A stretch of 51,603 nt of DNA. It comes from an uncultured Mailhella sp. Its GTDB lineage: Bacteria > Desulfobacterota > Desulfovibrionia > Desulfovibrionales > Desulfovibrionaceae. The position numbers were made by a program, and so were the translations under genes. Position 1 is the stretch's first letter, and each line of letters begins with the position of its first letter. Location of the stretch: contig CALUUX010000034.1 in NCBI GenBank assembly GCA_944324085.1, forward strand, positions 1 through 51,603, read 5' to 3'. Below, piece after piece: positions 18,579-27,453 of the stretch. A model generated the notes under the pieces. The model was not told the origin of the DNA. It did no database searches and saw only the letters and a program-made list of their open reading frames with translations.

Positions 18579-19295
18579 TCATTTCTTTTCCGCCTTGTTG
18601 CCGCGCACTATCATATCGGCAAAGGAGGAGGCCGTTTCCTTCACCCAGTCCAGATGAGGCTCCGGCGCGTCGCTGCCGAGAATGGAACTGACGGTCACAA
18701 AGAGCACGGTGTCCTTCACCGGCACCACCGCGGTGGCCATGGCCGTGGAAAGATAACTCTTGGGTCCGCGCTCTATCATATTATAATGGATGAGACTGGT
18801 GTAGAGAAACGCGCTGGACGTGCGCAGAGAATCCACGAGCAGCGGCGTGCCTGTCTGCAGGGCGCGGGCGAGGGCTTTTTCTCTGTTTTCCATTTCCTGA
18901 GCGGGCGTGTCGGTGCGGCTGCGGGGAATGCGGGAAAAACCTATGAACAGGCCTTCCGTGGAGCGGGCCAGCAATTCGGCGTCCTTTGGTTCGAGGGGGC
19001 GGCTCTGGCCTTCAAGGGCGCAGATGAGCACTTGTCGCGTGACGGCGTCGCGGCTGCCATAGCGATATTGATGGGCCATGTACTGGGGCAGATACATTTT
19101 GAGCAGTCTGCCGTGGCGCACGGCGTTTCGTTCCGTGTCGAGGAAAAGATCGGACTGCCGGTCAGTCAGCTCCGTGAAGCCGTCCGGCGCGGCGAACTTG
19201 AAGGCGTCCACGCCGTCGTCAAAGGCCAGGAGCCTCAACGGGCTCAAACAGAGAACTATCGCAACAAAAACGGAAAGCACAGACAGGCGCGGCAT
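18579..19295 (-). CDS. Exported protein of unknown function
   Basis: Not recognised. The start at MPRLSVLSVFVAIVLCLSPL has AAGGAG five bases upstream and yields 238 residues with a clear signal peptide, cleaved around LRLLA-FDDG. The mature part is a mixed-charge soluble periplasmic protein without cysteines apart from one, with no repeat or motif I can name. It is on the strand of the rpsB block but upstream of its promoter, and faces away from the divergent hydrolase gene at 19523. Probably a single-gene unit. Confidence 0.75.
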   Translation of the reverse strand: MPRLSVLSVFVAIVLCLSPLRLLAFDDGVDAFKFAAPDGFTELTDRQSDLFLDTERNAVRHGRLLKMYLPQYMAHQYRYGSRDAVTRQVLICALEGQSRPLEPKDAELLARSTEGLFIGFSRIPRSRTDTPAQEMENREKALARALQTGTPLLVDSLRTSSAFLYTSLIHYNMIERGPKSYLSTAMATAVVPVKDTVLFVTVSSILGSDAPEPHLDWVKETASSFADMIVRGNKAEKK

Positions 19296-19522
19296 GACTA
19301 CTCCTTGCGTCGCGGCCGAAGAGCGGCCCATGGCGGAGAGTTGCCCGGAGCGTTTTTTTTGTCAAGAAGGCTGCGGCGACGCGCGACTCCCGGCTTGACC
19401 GTAAGCGCGGGGAATATTAAAAGAGAAAACCTGTTTTCGTCTCCTCTGTCGGAGCGATGCCGTCGGAGGACTTGGAAAAGTCCATCTTTTCCTCATTATC
19501 CCCCCTAGTTACGGAGGAATTC

Positions 19523-20221
19523 ATGTCTCAGCTGCACATTACCTGGTATGGCCACTCCAATGTCATGCTCAGTGAAAACGGCGTGTCCGTGCTTATCGAT
19601 CCTTTTTTTGAAGGCAATCCCTTTGCGCCTGACTGGCGGGAGATCCCCCGTCCCGACATCGTCGCCCTTACGCACGATCACGGCGACCACATGGGGCAGA
19701 CCGTGGAAATCGTGCGCACCACCGGCGCCACGCTGTACTGCATCGCCGACCTTGTGGGCTATTTCCGGGAACGCGGCGTGCCGGAAGGGCAAATCATCAA
19801 TTACGGCATGGGCGGCAACGTCGACGGAACGCTGGAATGCAAGGGAGCCAAGCTCACCATGACTCAGGCCTTCCATTCCGCGGCCGTAGGCTCTCCTGTG
19901 GGCTATGTGATTGAAATGCCTGGCGGACATACGGTGTATCACGCCGGCGACACCGGACTTTTCGGCGACATGGCGCTTATTGCCGATCGCTTCAAGATTG
20001 ATCTCGCGCTGTTGCCCGCGGGCGGCGTATTCACCATGGACGGTCCGCTGGCGGCCAAGGCCGCCGCGCTGCTCGGCGTTCCCGTGGCCATGCCCATGCA
20101 CTATAAGACGTTCCCCGTCCTGGCGCAGAACGCGGACGCTTTTGTGGAAGCTCTTAAAACGTGCGCGCCCGACTGTCGTCCGCTGGTAATGAATCCCGGC
20201 GAAATGGTCGTGCTGGATTAG
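19523..20221 (+). CDS. Metal-dependent hydrolase, UPF0173 (metallo-beta-lactamase fold)
   Basis: Cytoplasmic metallo-beta-lactamase-fold protein of the UPF0173/YtkL type; substrate unknown. The start MSQLHITWYGHSNV is set by GGAGG nine bases upstream and gives 232 residues, the normal size. Metal ligands: LTHDHGDH (HxHxDH, about residues 52-57), FHSAA, YHAGDTGLFGDM and the terminal MPMHYKTFP histidine. No partner gene is obvious; it stands alone after an exported protein facing the other way. Confidence 0.9.
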   Translation: MSQLHITWYGHSNVMLSENGVSVLIDPFFEGNPFAPDWREIPRPDIVALTHDHGDHMGQTVEIVRTTGATLYCIADLVGYFRERGVPEGQIINYGMGGNVDGTLECKGAKLTMTQAFHSAAVGSPVGYVIEMPGGHTVYHAGDTGLFGDMALIADRFKIDLALLPAGGVFTMDGPLAAKAAALLGVPVAMPMHYKTFPVLAQNADAFVEALKTCAPDCRPLVMNPGEMVVLD

Positions 20222-20521
20222 CGTTTGTTCCGCGGAGCGGATTCTCCGCGTCTTCTTCGCGGTGAAGACGCGACGCTTGTTTTCCTGCCATATAGTATCC
20301 TCATGAGACGTTTTTCGTTTACTACGTTTGGCGGCGAAAACGTTTCGTAAAGGGCGAAGTGAGGCGACGCGTCTTTTGGCCCCTCCTCCGTTGCCGCGGT
20401 TGCGATCCGGAAGGCGGGGAAACTTCGCCCTTCATCATTTTTGCAAAAAGGGCTATCATGCGTGGAGTGTTCCGGCGTCCGCCGCGGATCGATGGAAGAC
20501 AGACGCATGGGGAGACTCCTT
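20222..20521. other. Intergenic region before the lptFG operon
   Basis: No gene of its own. Just after the hydrolase stop are two overlapping hairpins (CGCGGAG/CTCCGCG at 20231-20250 and CGCGTCTTC/GAAGACGCG at 20247-20272), likely transcript ends though without a clean T-run. Further right, GGGCGAAGT (about 20349) can pair with ACTTCGCCC (about 20423). The promoter of the lptFG operon must be here; I cannot locate it with confidence. Confidence 0.4.
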
Positions 20522-20716
20522 ATGGCTACCGTCATACAACATGAAGAACTGCTGCGTCGCGCGCTCCGTTATATTGCGGAGCGTCGGCGCGATTGTCCCG
20601 ATATGGGCGCGGCCGAGCTGCTGGACAGCGCGGGAGCGCGCTTCAATCTTTCGCCGCTTGATCAGCAGGCTCTCGAGAAACTGCTTGAGCGTCAGGCGGA
20701 TGAGGACCGCGCATGA
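20522..20716 (+). CDS. Small protein of unknown function ahead of lptF
   Basis: A 64-residue ORF beginning MATVIQHEELLRRALRYIAE, highly charged and predicted all-helical, with no membrane segment. GGGGAG lies at good distance before the ATG, and its stop overlaps the lptF start as ATGA, which implies translational coupling and argues that it is a real gene. An in-frame ATG at 20507 is an alternative start. Role unknown; cotranscription with the LPS export permease genes is likely. Confidence 0.7.
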   Translation: MATVIQHEELLRRALRYIAERRRDCPDMGAAELLDSAGARFNLSPLDQQALEKLLERQADEDRA

Positions 20717-21882
20717 ATCTTCTTCAGCGACGTCTGTTCATGGAACACGCCAAGACGTTTTTTCTGTCCATGGCGGTTCTTCTTCTTTTCATTCTCATGG
20801 GGCGCGCGCTTCAGCTGCGCGATATGCTGCTCGGCCTTGAACTGAATATCTGGGACACGCTGCGTCTTTTTGGTTATCTGAGCCCGTTTTTTCTGCTCAT
20901 CATCTGCCCCATCGCCTGCATGCTGGCAGTTTTTCTCACCTTTTTGCGCATGAGCACCGAAAGGGAACTCGTGGCTCTCAAGGCCGGAGGCGTGAGTTTG
21001 TATCAGATGCTGCCCGCGCCGTTGTTTTTTTCCGTGCTCTGCGCGCTGCTCGGGTTCTGGATTTCCGTGTACTGGCAGGCCTGGGGCATGGGACATTTCC
21101 GCTCGGAAGTGCTGAACATCGCGAGCAGCAGCGCGCGCGTGGTGGTGCAGCCTGGCGTGTTCAACAAGGACGTGCCGAACATGGTCATGTTCGCCCGCAA
21201 GGTGGATCCCATGTCCGGCACCATGGCGGGCGTCATGGTGGAGGATCGACGCGCTTCCGACGCCACCATGACCATCCTTGCCCCGGAAGGCAGTCTGGAC
21301 GCCGATTATGAGAACGGCGAAATCATTTTTCTGCTCAAGGACGGGCGCAGCTACACGGAAAAGGACAACACGCTCTCCATCATGGGCTTTAAGGAGTACG
21401 CTGTTCGGCTGAGTTTCGACTCCCTGTTCCAGGGCGTGGACATGGGGCCGGTGAAGCCCAAGGAGTATACGTGGGAACGCCTGTACGACTACCAGAACGA
21501 ACGCGAACTTCAGAAGACGGATCCTCGCATGGCCCGCAAAATCGTGGTGGAGCGGCATAAGCGATACGTGTTCCCCCTTTCGTGCGTGGTCTTGTGTATT
21601 TTTGTCATTCCCATCGCCACATCGTTTCAGGGGCTGAAGCAGCAGACGGGCGTGGTCATGGCTCTGCTGCTGTTCCTTGTGTATTACAGCCTGCTCATGT
21701 TGGGCATGAGTCTCGGAGAGAGCGGAGATCTTGATCCCCGCATAGGCCTGTGGGTTCCCAACGCTCTTTTTCTGGCCATGGGACTTTACGGCATGAGGTT
21801 GGCCGCTCAGGAGCGCATGCCGCGCATTACGGAATACTGGAATTCCCGCAAGAGCCGCAAAAAGAAGGGAGACGAGGCATGA
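20713..21882 (+). CDS. lptF: LPS export ABC permease LptF
   Basis: Inner-membrane permease that, with LptG and the LptB ATPase, extracts LPS from the inner membrane and passes it to the LptA bridge. The 389-residue protein has three N-terminal helices, a periplasmic beta-jellyroll (about 125-265) and three C-terminal helices. The family signature is visible at LTFLRMSTERELVALKAGGVS (about 76-96). It overlaps both neighbours by ATGA. LptF and LptG are paralogues; order and length support this being LptF. Confidence 0.92.
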   Translation: MNLLQRRLFMEHAKTFFLSMAVLLLFILMGRALQLRDMLLGLELNIWDTLRLFGYLSPFFLLIICPIACMLAVFLTFLRMSTERELVALKAGGVSLYQMLPAPLFFSVLCALLGFWISVYWQAWGMGHFRSEVLNIASSSARVVVQPGVFNKDVPNMVMFARKVDPMSGTMAGVMVEDRRASDATMTILAPEGSLDADYENGEIIFLLKDGRSYTEKDNTLSIMGFKEYAVRLSFDSLFQGVDMGPVKPKEYTWERLYDYQNERELQKTDPRMARKIVVERHKRYVFPLSCVVLCIFVIPIATSFQGLKQQTGVVMALLLFLVYYSLLMLGMSLGESGDLDPRIGLWVPNALFLAMGLYGMRLAAQERMPRITEYWNSRKSRKKKGDEA

Positions 21883-22946
21883 GTCTGCTGTTCCGTTACG
21901 TCTTCATGCGGCACGCCCGTCTGCTGCTGCTTATCATGGGACTGGGCGTCGGCATTTATCTCTTGACCGACATCGTCGAACGCGTGGACGTTTTCATGGA
22001 AGCGGGGTCCAGCGTAGGGCTGGTGCTTCAATATTTCGGCATACGCCTTCCGTCCATCATAGCGCAGATTCTGCCGGCCGTTTTTCTGCTGGCCACGGTG
22101 GTGACGCTTTGTCTCATGGGGCACAGCAGGGAACTGACGGCCTTGCACGCCGGCGGCATATCCTTTGCCACGGTGGCGTGCATTCTGGTGATGTGCGGCG
22201 TTTTCTGGGGCGGCGTGCAGTTCTGCTGTTCGCAGTTTCTTGCGGTTCAGGGGGAACGCTACGCGCAGCAGATCTGGCAGGAGGAAGTGAAGAAGAAGGA
22301 TTTGAGCGAACGAACCATCAATGACGTATGGTTCATGGAAAACGGATGGACGGTTTCCGTGACAAAGCTCAGAGCCGACGGCGAGGGAACGGGATTTTCC
22401 GCGTTTCACGTGAAGGATGGCGGCTCGGACGTGGACGTCATTGTCCGCGCTCCTCGGGTGAAGGGCAGTGAGAGCGGATGGGTGCTCGCGCAGGCCGTGC
22501 GTCTGTATCCCGATACGTACAAGCGGGAAGAGCTGGCCAGACTGGAGCTTCCCCTTCACCAGGATCCGGAACTTTTCTTCTCCACGGAGTCGAACAATCT
22601 TCAGCAGCTTCCGCTGTGGCAGCTCGGCGACGCCATCAGACAGCTTGGCGAAGCCGGCTCCAACGTGGACGGCCTGCGCACCGTGTGGCACGGAAAGATA
22701 TCTTACGCGGCGTCCCTGGTGGTTATGGCTCTGCTTGGCGCGGCCATTGTGTCGCGCTTTTCCAATGTGTACATCGCGGTGGCCGTCAGCATGGCGGGAA
22801 CCTTCATCATGTACGCGCTCACCATGTTCGGCGAATCGCTGGGGCAGCGAGGCGTGTTGCCGCCCTTTATGGCGGCCTGGGGGCCGGACGCGTTGCTCCT
22901 GCTGATCGCCGTGCTGCGGCTTTACGTCGTCAGCGTGCGACGGTGA
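21879..22946 (+). CDS. lptG: LPS export ABC permease LptG
   Basis: Second permease of the LptBFG extractor. The start MSLLFRYVFMRHARLLLLIM overlaps the lptF stop; a longer frame into lptF is not used. The 355 residues show three N-terminal helices, a periplasmic domain and three C-terminal helices, with VVTLCLMGHSRELTALHAGG (about 68-87) matching the lptF signature. It ends the operon, which closes at a strong terminator. lptB is not in the window. Confidence 0.92.
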   Translation: MSLLFRYVFMRHARLLLLIMGLGVGIYLLTDIVERVDVFMEAGSSVGLVLQYFGIRLPSIIAQILPAVFLLATVVTLCLMGHSRELTALHAGGISFATVACILVMCGVFWGGVQFCCSQFLAVQGERYAQQIWQEEVKKKDLSERTINDVWFMENGWTVSVTKLRADGEGTGFSAFHVKDGGSDVDVIVRAPRVKGSESGWVLAQAVRLYPDTYKREELARLELPLHQDPELFFSTESNNLQQLPLWQLGDAIRQLGEAGSNVDGLRTVWHGKISYAASLVVMALLGAAIVSRFSNVYIAVAVSMAGTFIMYALTMFGESLGQRGVLPPFMAAWGPDALLLLIAVLRLYVVSVRR

Positions 22947-23030
22947 AGCGTAGGGTGAGCCGCCACGTCTTCAGATTGCCGAGGAGTCGTCCTGACGGCA
23001 AGACGTTTCGTTCGCGGCGATGAATTTCAG

Positions 23031-23092
23031 CGCGCCTTTTCCTAGGGATGATGCCTTGTTAGTTCCGTCTCCTTAGGAAAAGGCGCGTTTTT
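23031..23092 (+). terminator. Terminator of the lptFG operon
   Basis: A perfect 14-bp stem (CGCGCCTTTTCCTA with TAGGAAAAGGCGCG) spans a 29-base loop and is followed by TTTTT. The rest of the gap up to 23263 shows no gene. Confidence 0.82.
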
Positions 23093-23263
23093 CGATTCCG
23101 CGGGCAAACGCTGACGGGAAACGTCAGAAAGCGAGGAAATGGTCTTTAGCGCGGAGTCTTCGCGGGGGAAGAGGACGCGAAGGTCTCTTGCCGGCGAGCC
23201 GGTTGATCGTGGCGAAACGCCGTGTTGAGAGCAGAGAAGGCGTCGCGGCCGTGGAGGGAAACG

Positions 23264-24823
23264 TCAGAGCTGATTTTCTCTGCCCATGATTCTGTTGAAG
23301 AACTCCTGGAGCGAAGAGACGAGCTGGCTATGTATGGCGGTTCGCGTTTCTTGATCGACGCTGGCGCACAGAGAAGCCAGCGGTCCGGCCGGATCGGATT
23401 CCGGACATTCCGCCTGGAGAGCCGCGGCGTCCGCCTGATGCAGCGGCATGTATTCCGAACGATGGAGCATGGCCGCAAAGCGTTTTGCCTGCTCTTCAGG
23501 TTTGTTCCATCGTTCCCGTTCCGCGCCGACGAACAGACAGGGAATCCGTACGGCGGCCAGACTTTTTTCATTGAACAGCATGGAGAAGCCGGGAGAAACG
23601 AAGGCCATGGCCCGGAAGCGACCGTCGGCCACAGGGGTATTGTGCGAAAGCGGGGGGAGCAGGGGCAACGCCACGGGAGGCGTGGGAATGCCGCGGCTTT
23701 TCGCCAGACGAAGCTGGCGCTGATGGCTTCGGGCCACGGAGTCGGAAAGACGACGGAAGAGCTGTTCCCGCGAGGACACGGCTACGCGCATCATAACGGT
23801 TTTTTCTTCCCGTTCCAGTGTGCGATGCTTCATGCTGGCCACCAGTTCATCCATGCGGCCGGCGAGGAAGGGGGAGCACCAAGGGCTGTCGGAGGGACGC
23901 AGAAGAGCGCGCACGTCCGATGAAAGACCGTCATCGGCCATCGCGGGCGTGACCAGAAAATTTTGAACGGTTTTGGCGCGGTCGTTGCGTTCGTTCAGAG
24001 ACAAGGGTCTTGGCGGCACGACCTGGGGCACGGAAATGGGAGGCACGGCGTTGTCGGGACGAACGTCAGGACTGACGGCGTCGGACAGTGAGGGCGCAGA
24101 CGTCGCGTCTTTTTCTGGCGTCTCGTCGGAAAGATCGGGTTCCGACGGTCTTTCACCGCAGAACTCCGGCCATGCGTCGGGCGTCATTTCACCTCCCGCC
24201 AGAAGGAGTCCGGCGGCGGAGGGCATGCCGAAACCGAGAAACGCAATGCGAGAGACATCCGCCTGTTTGCCTATTTGAGGGTGTTCGAGCACCACGTCCA
24301 GCGCGGCCCGAAGCTGGAGGGCGCGCACCGGAAGTTCGCGGTCGGAAAACAGCAAAGCCATGTCTTCGCCGTTGTCGTGATCATGGGTGGGCGCGGCCAC
24401 GATGAAGCCGCGCGTCGCGAGTTCGGCCGCGATGTCGTGGTGCGTCCATGCGGTTCCCGTGACGTCGTGGGAAAGAATGATCACCGGCCACGGTCCTTCC
24501 ATGACCGGCGCGTTGCGCGCGGCGCGGAAGGACCAGTCGCCAACTTTCGTTGTGCCGGACTTTCGTCTCGTGGGGTACCATACGCCCATGTGGATCATGA
24601 GGCGTTGGGCGGGAAGGCTGGAAGAAAGGGTGCGATAGCCTGCGTAGATCGTCGGTTTATTCTGTCTGGCCTCGGCGCAGGGGATGAGCATCGTCAGCGT
24701 CAGAACGCAGAAAAAGACCCGTCGGGACAGGCGGCGCAGCCAGAGCGTCAGCGGGAAGAGCGAAGAAAACGGACCGCGAGCTCTCCCGCCGCGACGGAGC
24801 GAACTAGGCATCGGGGTTTTCAC
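23264..24823 (-). CDS. Secreted alpha/beta-hydrolase-like protein with lost catalytic residues
   Basis: Resembles the predicted dienelactone hydrolase family (COG4188-like). 519 residues from a GTG start that overlaps mazG by 20 bases (ATG at 24811 is the alternative); a hydrophobic signal segment lies near residues 36-52. The N-terminal core has the fold landmarks GPWPVIILSHDVTGT and ELATRGFIVAAPTHDHDN. Where the nucleophile elbow GxSxG is expected, the sequence is FLGFGMPSAAG, with no serine at the central position, and the expected C-terminal AGH reads ADA. A 180-residue proline-rich insertion splits the domain. Probably a non-enzymatic relative. Confidence 0.7.
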   Translation of the reverse strand: MKTPMPSSLRRGGRARGPFSSLFPLTLWLRRLSRRVFFCVLTLTMLIPCAEARQNKPTIYAGYRTLSSSLPAQRLMIHMGVWYPTRRKSGTTKVGDWSFRAARNAPVMEGPWPVIILSHDVTGTAWTHHDIAAELATRGFIVAAPTHDHDNGEDMALLFSDRELPVRALQLRAALDVVLEHPQIGKQADVSRIAFLGFGMPSAAGLLLAGGEMTPDAWPEFCGERPSEPDLSDETPEKDATSAPSLSDAVSPDVRPDNAVPPISVPQVVPPRPLSLNERNDRAKTVQNFLVTPAMADDGLSSDVRALLRPSDSPWCSPFLAGRMDELVASMKHRTLEREEKTVMMRVAVSSREQLFRRLSDSVARSHQRQLRLAKSRGIPTPPVALPLLPPLSHNTPVADGRFRAMAFVSPGFSMLFNEKSLAAVRIPCLFVGAERERWNKPEEQAKRFAAMLHRSEYMPLHQADAAALQAECPESDPAGPLASLCASVDQETRTAIHSQLVSSLQEFFNRIMGRENQL

Positions 24824-25655
24824 GGGGAGCGGCGAAATCCACGGCCGCGCCGCGGTCTTCCTGCGGCTCGGCGGCTTTTACTTCGTTCCAGAGTTCGTCC
24901 TTGTCGTCGAGGCTGAGCTCCTTGAAGTCCAGGCCTCGTTCGCGGGCGAGTTTTTCCATGGCCTCGAAACGCGTACGGAAACGATTGGCGGCAAAGTCTA
25001 CGGCGGCGCCGGCCTTCACGCCCATGCGGCGACCCAGCTCCACAAGCGTAAAGATCATGTCGCCGAGTTCGTGCTCCTTGGCCGCGTCGCTGCCCGAAGC
25101 TCTGGCGTCGAGCAATTCCAGCCATTCCGCCTCCACCTGGCGTTCCACGTCTTCGTCGTCGTCCCAGGTGAATCCCGCGCCGGCGGCCTTGGCGTGCAGG
25201 CGGTAAGCCTTCGTGAGCGGAGGAAGGCCCGACGGCACCGAAGAAAGAACGCCCTTGGCCGCGTCGCCTTCGGCTTCCTTTTCCGATTTTTTGATGGCGG
25301 CCCAGTTTTTCATGAGTTCGTCGATGCTTTCGCAGTTTGTTTCCCCGAACACATGGGGATGACGGCGAACCATCTTGTCCGCGCCCATTTTCAGGGCGTC
25401 GCCGAGCGAGAACTGCCCCGCGAGCTCGAAGCGGCGGGCCATGAGCAGCAGCACGAAAAGCAGGTCTCCCATTTCGTCGCAGGCGTGGCCGGGCTTGCCG
25501 GAGCGGATGGCGTCCACCAGTTCATGACATTCTTCTATGAGATATTCACACATGGAGACGGGGGTCTGTTCCCTGTCCCAAGGGCATCCTTTTTCAGGAT
25601 CGATAAGCTGATTGACGACGTTCTGAAAACGAAGAAGCTGTTCCTGCTCGTTCAT
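24804..25655 (-). CDS. mazG: Nucleoside triphosphate pyrophosphohydrolase MazG
   Basis: All-alpha NTP pyrophosphatase that clears abnormal or excess NTPs. The 283-residue protein has two MazG repeats: the N-terminal one with GCPWDREQT, EYLIEECHELVDAI and DEMGDLLFVLLL, the C-terminal one with EHELGDMIFTLVELG. The EExxE and ExxD metal sites are intact in the first repeat. The C-terminal 20 residues (after EVKAAEPQED) are an extension. It follows cvpA on the minus strand with a 42-base gap. Confidence 0.94.
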   Translation of the reverse strand: MNEQEQLLRFQNVVNQLIDPEKGCPWDREQTPVSMCEYLIEECHELVDAIRSGKPGHACDEMGDLLFVLLLMARRFELAGQFSLGDALKMGADKMVRRHPHVFGETNCESIDELMKNWAAIKKSEKEAEGDAAKGVLSSVPSGLPPLTKAYRLHAKAAGAGFTWDDDEDVERQVEAEWLELLDARASGSDAAKEHELGDMIFTLVELGRRMGVKAGAAVDFAANRFRTRFEAMEKLARERGLDFKELSLDDKDELWNEVKAAEPQEDRGAAVDFAAPRENPDA

Positions 25656-25697
25656 GACGGACTCCGTTGGAAGATGCCGGCGCGACGCGTCGGATGA

Positions 25698-26183
25698 TTA
25701 CAGTTGGGGAATGTGAAGATCAAGAGAACCGGCGAGAGCCTGAATGAAACGCATAAGCGGCGGAAGCACCTGCGAATGCTTGACGACGGCCACGTCGGGC
25801 AGCAGCCTTATGGCGATGTAGCCTATGACTCCGGCGAAAAGAAGCCCTTTGGCGAGGCCGGCCAGCAGGCCGAGCATGCGGTCGATGCCTCCGGCGAAGG
25901 CGGATTCCAGCACGTTGTGAAGCGCGTGCGCGGCCAGTCCCACCACAAGAATGCCCGCTACAAAGAGGAGGGCCATGGAGAGCATGGGCGCGAAGCCGGG
26001 AGAAACGCCGTACTGCGTGAGCGCAGGCGCAAGCTGCGAGCTGAAGGTTCTGGCCAGCGCGATGCCTGCCGCCACGCCGAGCAGTCCGGCCACTTCCTGA
26101 ACAAGCCCTCGTATCAGGCCCTTGACGCTGAAAAAGAGCAGAATGATCAGAAGGGCGGTGTCAAGCATATTGATCTGAAACAT
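25698..26183 (-). CDS. cvpA: CvpA family membrane protein
   Basis: Inner-membrane protein with four hydrophobic helices, related to CvpA (needed for colicin V production and for envelope integrity in E. coli). The start MFQINMLDTALLIILLFFSV gives 161 residues, the normal family length, with the family-like start D-x-x-I-x-x-x-F-x-x-x-G-x-x-x-G (LIRGLVQEVAGLLG). GAGG is upstream; ATG at 26198 in frame is another possibility. Upstream ORF extension to 26342 covers the divergent intergenic region and is rejected. Cotranscribed with mazG. Confidence 0.85.
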   Translation of the reverse strand: MFQINMLDTALLIILLFFSVKGLIRGLVQEVAGLLGVAAGIALARTFSSQLAPALTQYGVSPGFAPMLSMALLFVAGILVVGLAAHALHNVLESAFAGGIDRMLGLLAGLAKGLLFAGVIGYIAIRLLPDVAVVKHSQVLPPLMRFIQALAGSLDLHIPQL

Positions 26184-26415
26184 AGAACCTCGGCTCATCC
26201 TCGAAAGAAGGTGTCGAGGTATTGTAGAGGAACCGCCGGGGCTGTCAAGAAAAAGCCATGCGGGCGCGGCCAGCTCCGACGAAGTCCCGACGAGGGGGAG
26301 GTTCCCGTCGTTCTTGCATAAATCGGGAAAAGAGACGAACATACGGTCGTTCGTCGGGAGGAGAGAACCCTCTTGTTCGCTTCGGTTCGACGAGTTGTTG
26401 CCACAGGAGAATCAT

Positions 26416-26937
26416 ATGAAAGAGACATTGCAGGATATCAGAACCCGCCGCAGTTGCCGTAAGTTTCAGCCCCGCCAGATCGCGGAGGAAGATTTGAACG
26501 CCATTCTTGAAGCCGGAACATGGGCGCCGACCGGGCATGGGTGCCAGTCTCCGGTCATGGTGCTGGTTCAGGACAAGCCCACGCTTGCAAAGCTTTCGAA
26601 ACTGAACGCCGCCATTTTGGGCGTGAACAGCGATCCGTTTTATGCCGCGCCCACGGTGATCGTTGTGCTTGCCGACAGCTCCTACCCCACATACCGGGAA
26701 GACGGAACGCTGGTGATGGGCGATTTGCTTCTGGCGGCGCATGCCGTCGGCGTAGGATCCTGCTGGATTCATCGCGCCCGCGAGGTGTTCGAAACCGAAG
26801 AAGGAAAAGAACTGCTTAGAAGCTGGGGCCTGGGAAGCAACTATGTGGGGATCGGGCATTGCGCGCTCGGCTACGCGGCGGAAAACGGGGAGGCTCCCGC
26901 CAAACCGCGTAAGGAGCGTTACGTCATTCGCGTTTAG
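26416..26937 (+). CDS. Nitroreductase family flavoprotein
   Basis: FMN-dependent NAD(P)H oxidoreductase of the nitroreductase fold, cytoplasmic, substrate unknown. 173 residues from MKETLQDIRTRRSCRKFQPR with AGGAGA upstream; the RTRRSCRKF stretch is the usual FMN phosphate site. Other landmarks: AGTWAPTGHG, APTVIVVLAD, LAAHAVGVGSCWI and the closing GHCALGY. The gene stands alone between the divergent cvpA gene and the hydrogenase maturation genes. Confidence 0.92.
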   Translation: MKETLQDIRTRRSCRKFQPRQIAEEDLNAILEAGTWAPTGHGCQSPVMVLVQDKPTLAKLSKLNAAILGVNSDPFYAAPTVIVVLADSSYPTYREDGTLVMGDLLLAAHAVGVGSCWIHRAREVFETEEGKELLRSWGLGSNYVGIGHCALGYAAENGEAPAKPRKERYVIRV

Positions 26938-27129
26938 TTAAAGCGTCACTTGAAAAATTTGTCCGGCGCAAAGACAAAAAAGGATCGCCTTGCCTTTTTT
27001 TACGCCGCGCTATACGGTGATTTTTCGTGAAAGACGATCAGTCGCCCGCGGCGGAAAATTTGGCGTTTCGCGGTGAAATATAACAGTTTCGCGCGTTGCG
27101 GATCGTCGCCGGATCGATTTGGATAGCGT

Positions 27130-27163
27130 GGAGCGGCTTTTCTCCGGAGAAGCCGCTCCTTTT
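27130..27163 (+). promoter_or_regulatory. Terminator-like hairpin in the hydE-hydF leader
   Basis: GGAGCGGCTT pairs perfectly with AAGCCGCTCC around a 10-base loop and is followed by TTTT. It ends 38 bases before the first gene of the hydrogenase maturation operon, so it could end the nitroreductase transcript or act as an attenuator of the operon. Confidence 0.6.
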
Positions 27164-27200
27164 AGGAACGGGAGCGATCGGTCGCTTCCGCGGAGGCAGC

Positions 27201-27449
27201 ATGAGTGAGTCACGCTTGGGCACGGTGGGCGTCGTTGTGGATGACCCGGAAAGCGCGCCGCAGATCAACGCCATTTTGCATCAGTACGCCGACATTATCG
27301 TCGGTCGGCTGGGCATTCCGTACCGCAGTCGCGGGGTTTCCATTATAGCTCTGGCCGTGGACGGCAGCATGGACGCCATTTCCGGGATGACGGGAAGACT
27401 CGGCAAGGTGCGGGGCGTATCCGTCAAAGCCGCCATTTCGAAGAGGTGA
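27201..27449 (+). CDS. TM1266-type [FeFe]-hydrogenase-associated putative regulator
   Basis: Small ACT/NikR-C-like protein of the TM1266 family, found next to [FeFe]-hydrogenase maturation genes and proposed, not proven, to be regulatory. 82 residues from MSESRLGTVGVVVDDPE with GGAGG upstream. The family pattern is visible: N-terminal strand, INAILHQYADIIVGRLGIPY and the SIIALAVDG strand, then MTGRLGKVRGVSVK. It precedes hydE by 4 bases. The fold lacks an obvious DNA-binding segment. Confidence 0.88.
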   Translation: MSESRLGTVGVVVDDPESAPQINAILHQYADIIVGRLGIPYRSRGVSIIALAVDGSMDAISGMTGRLGKVRGVSVKAAISKR

Positions 27450-27453
27450 GCGC

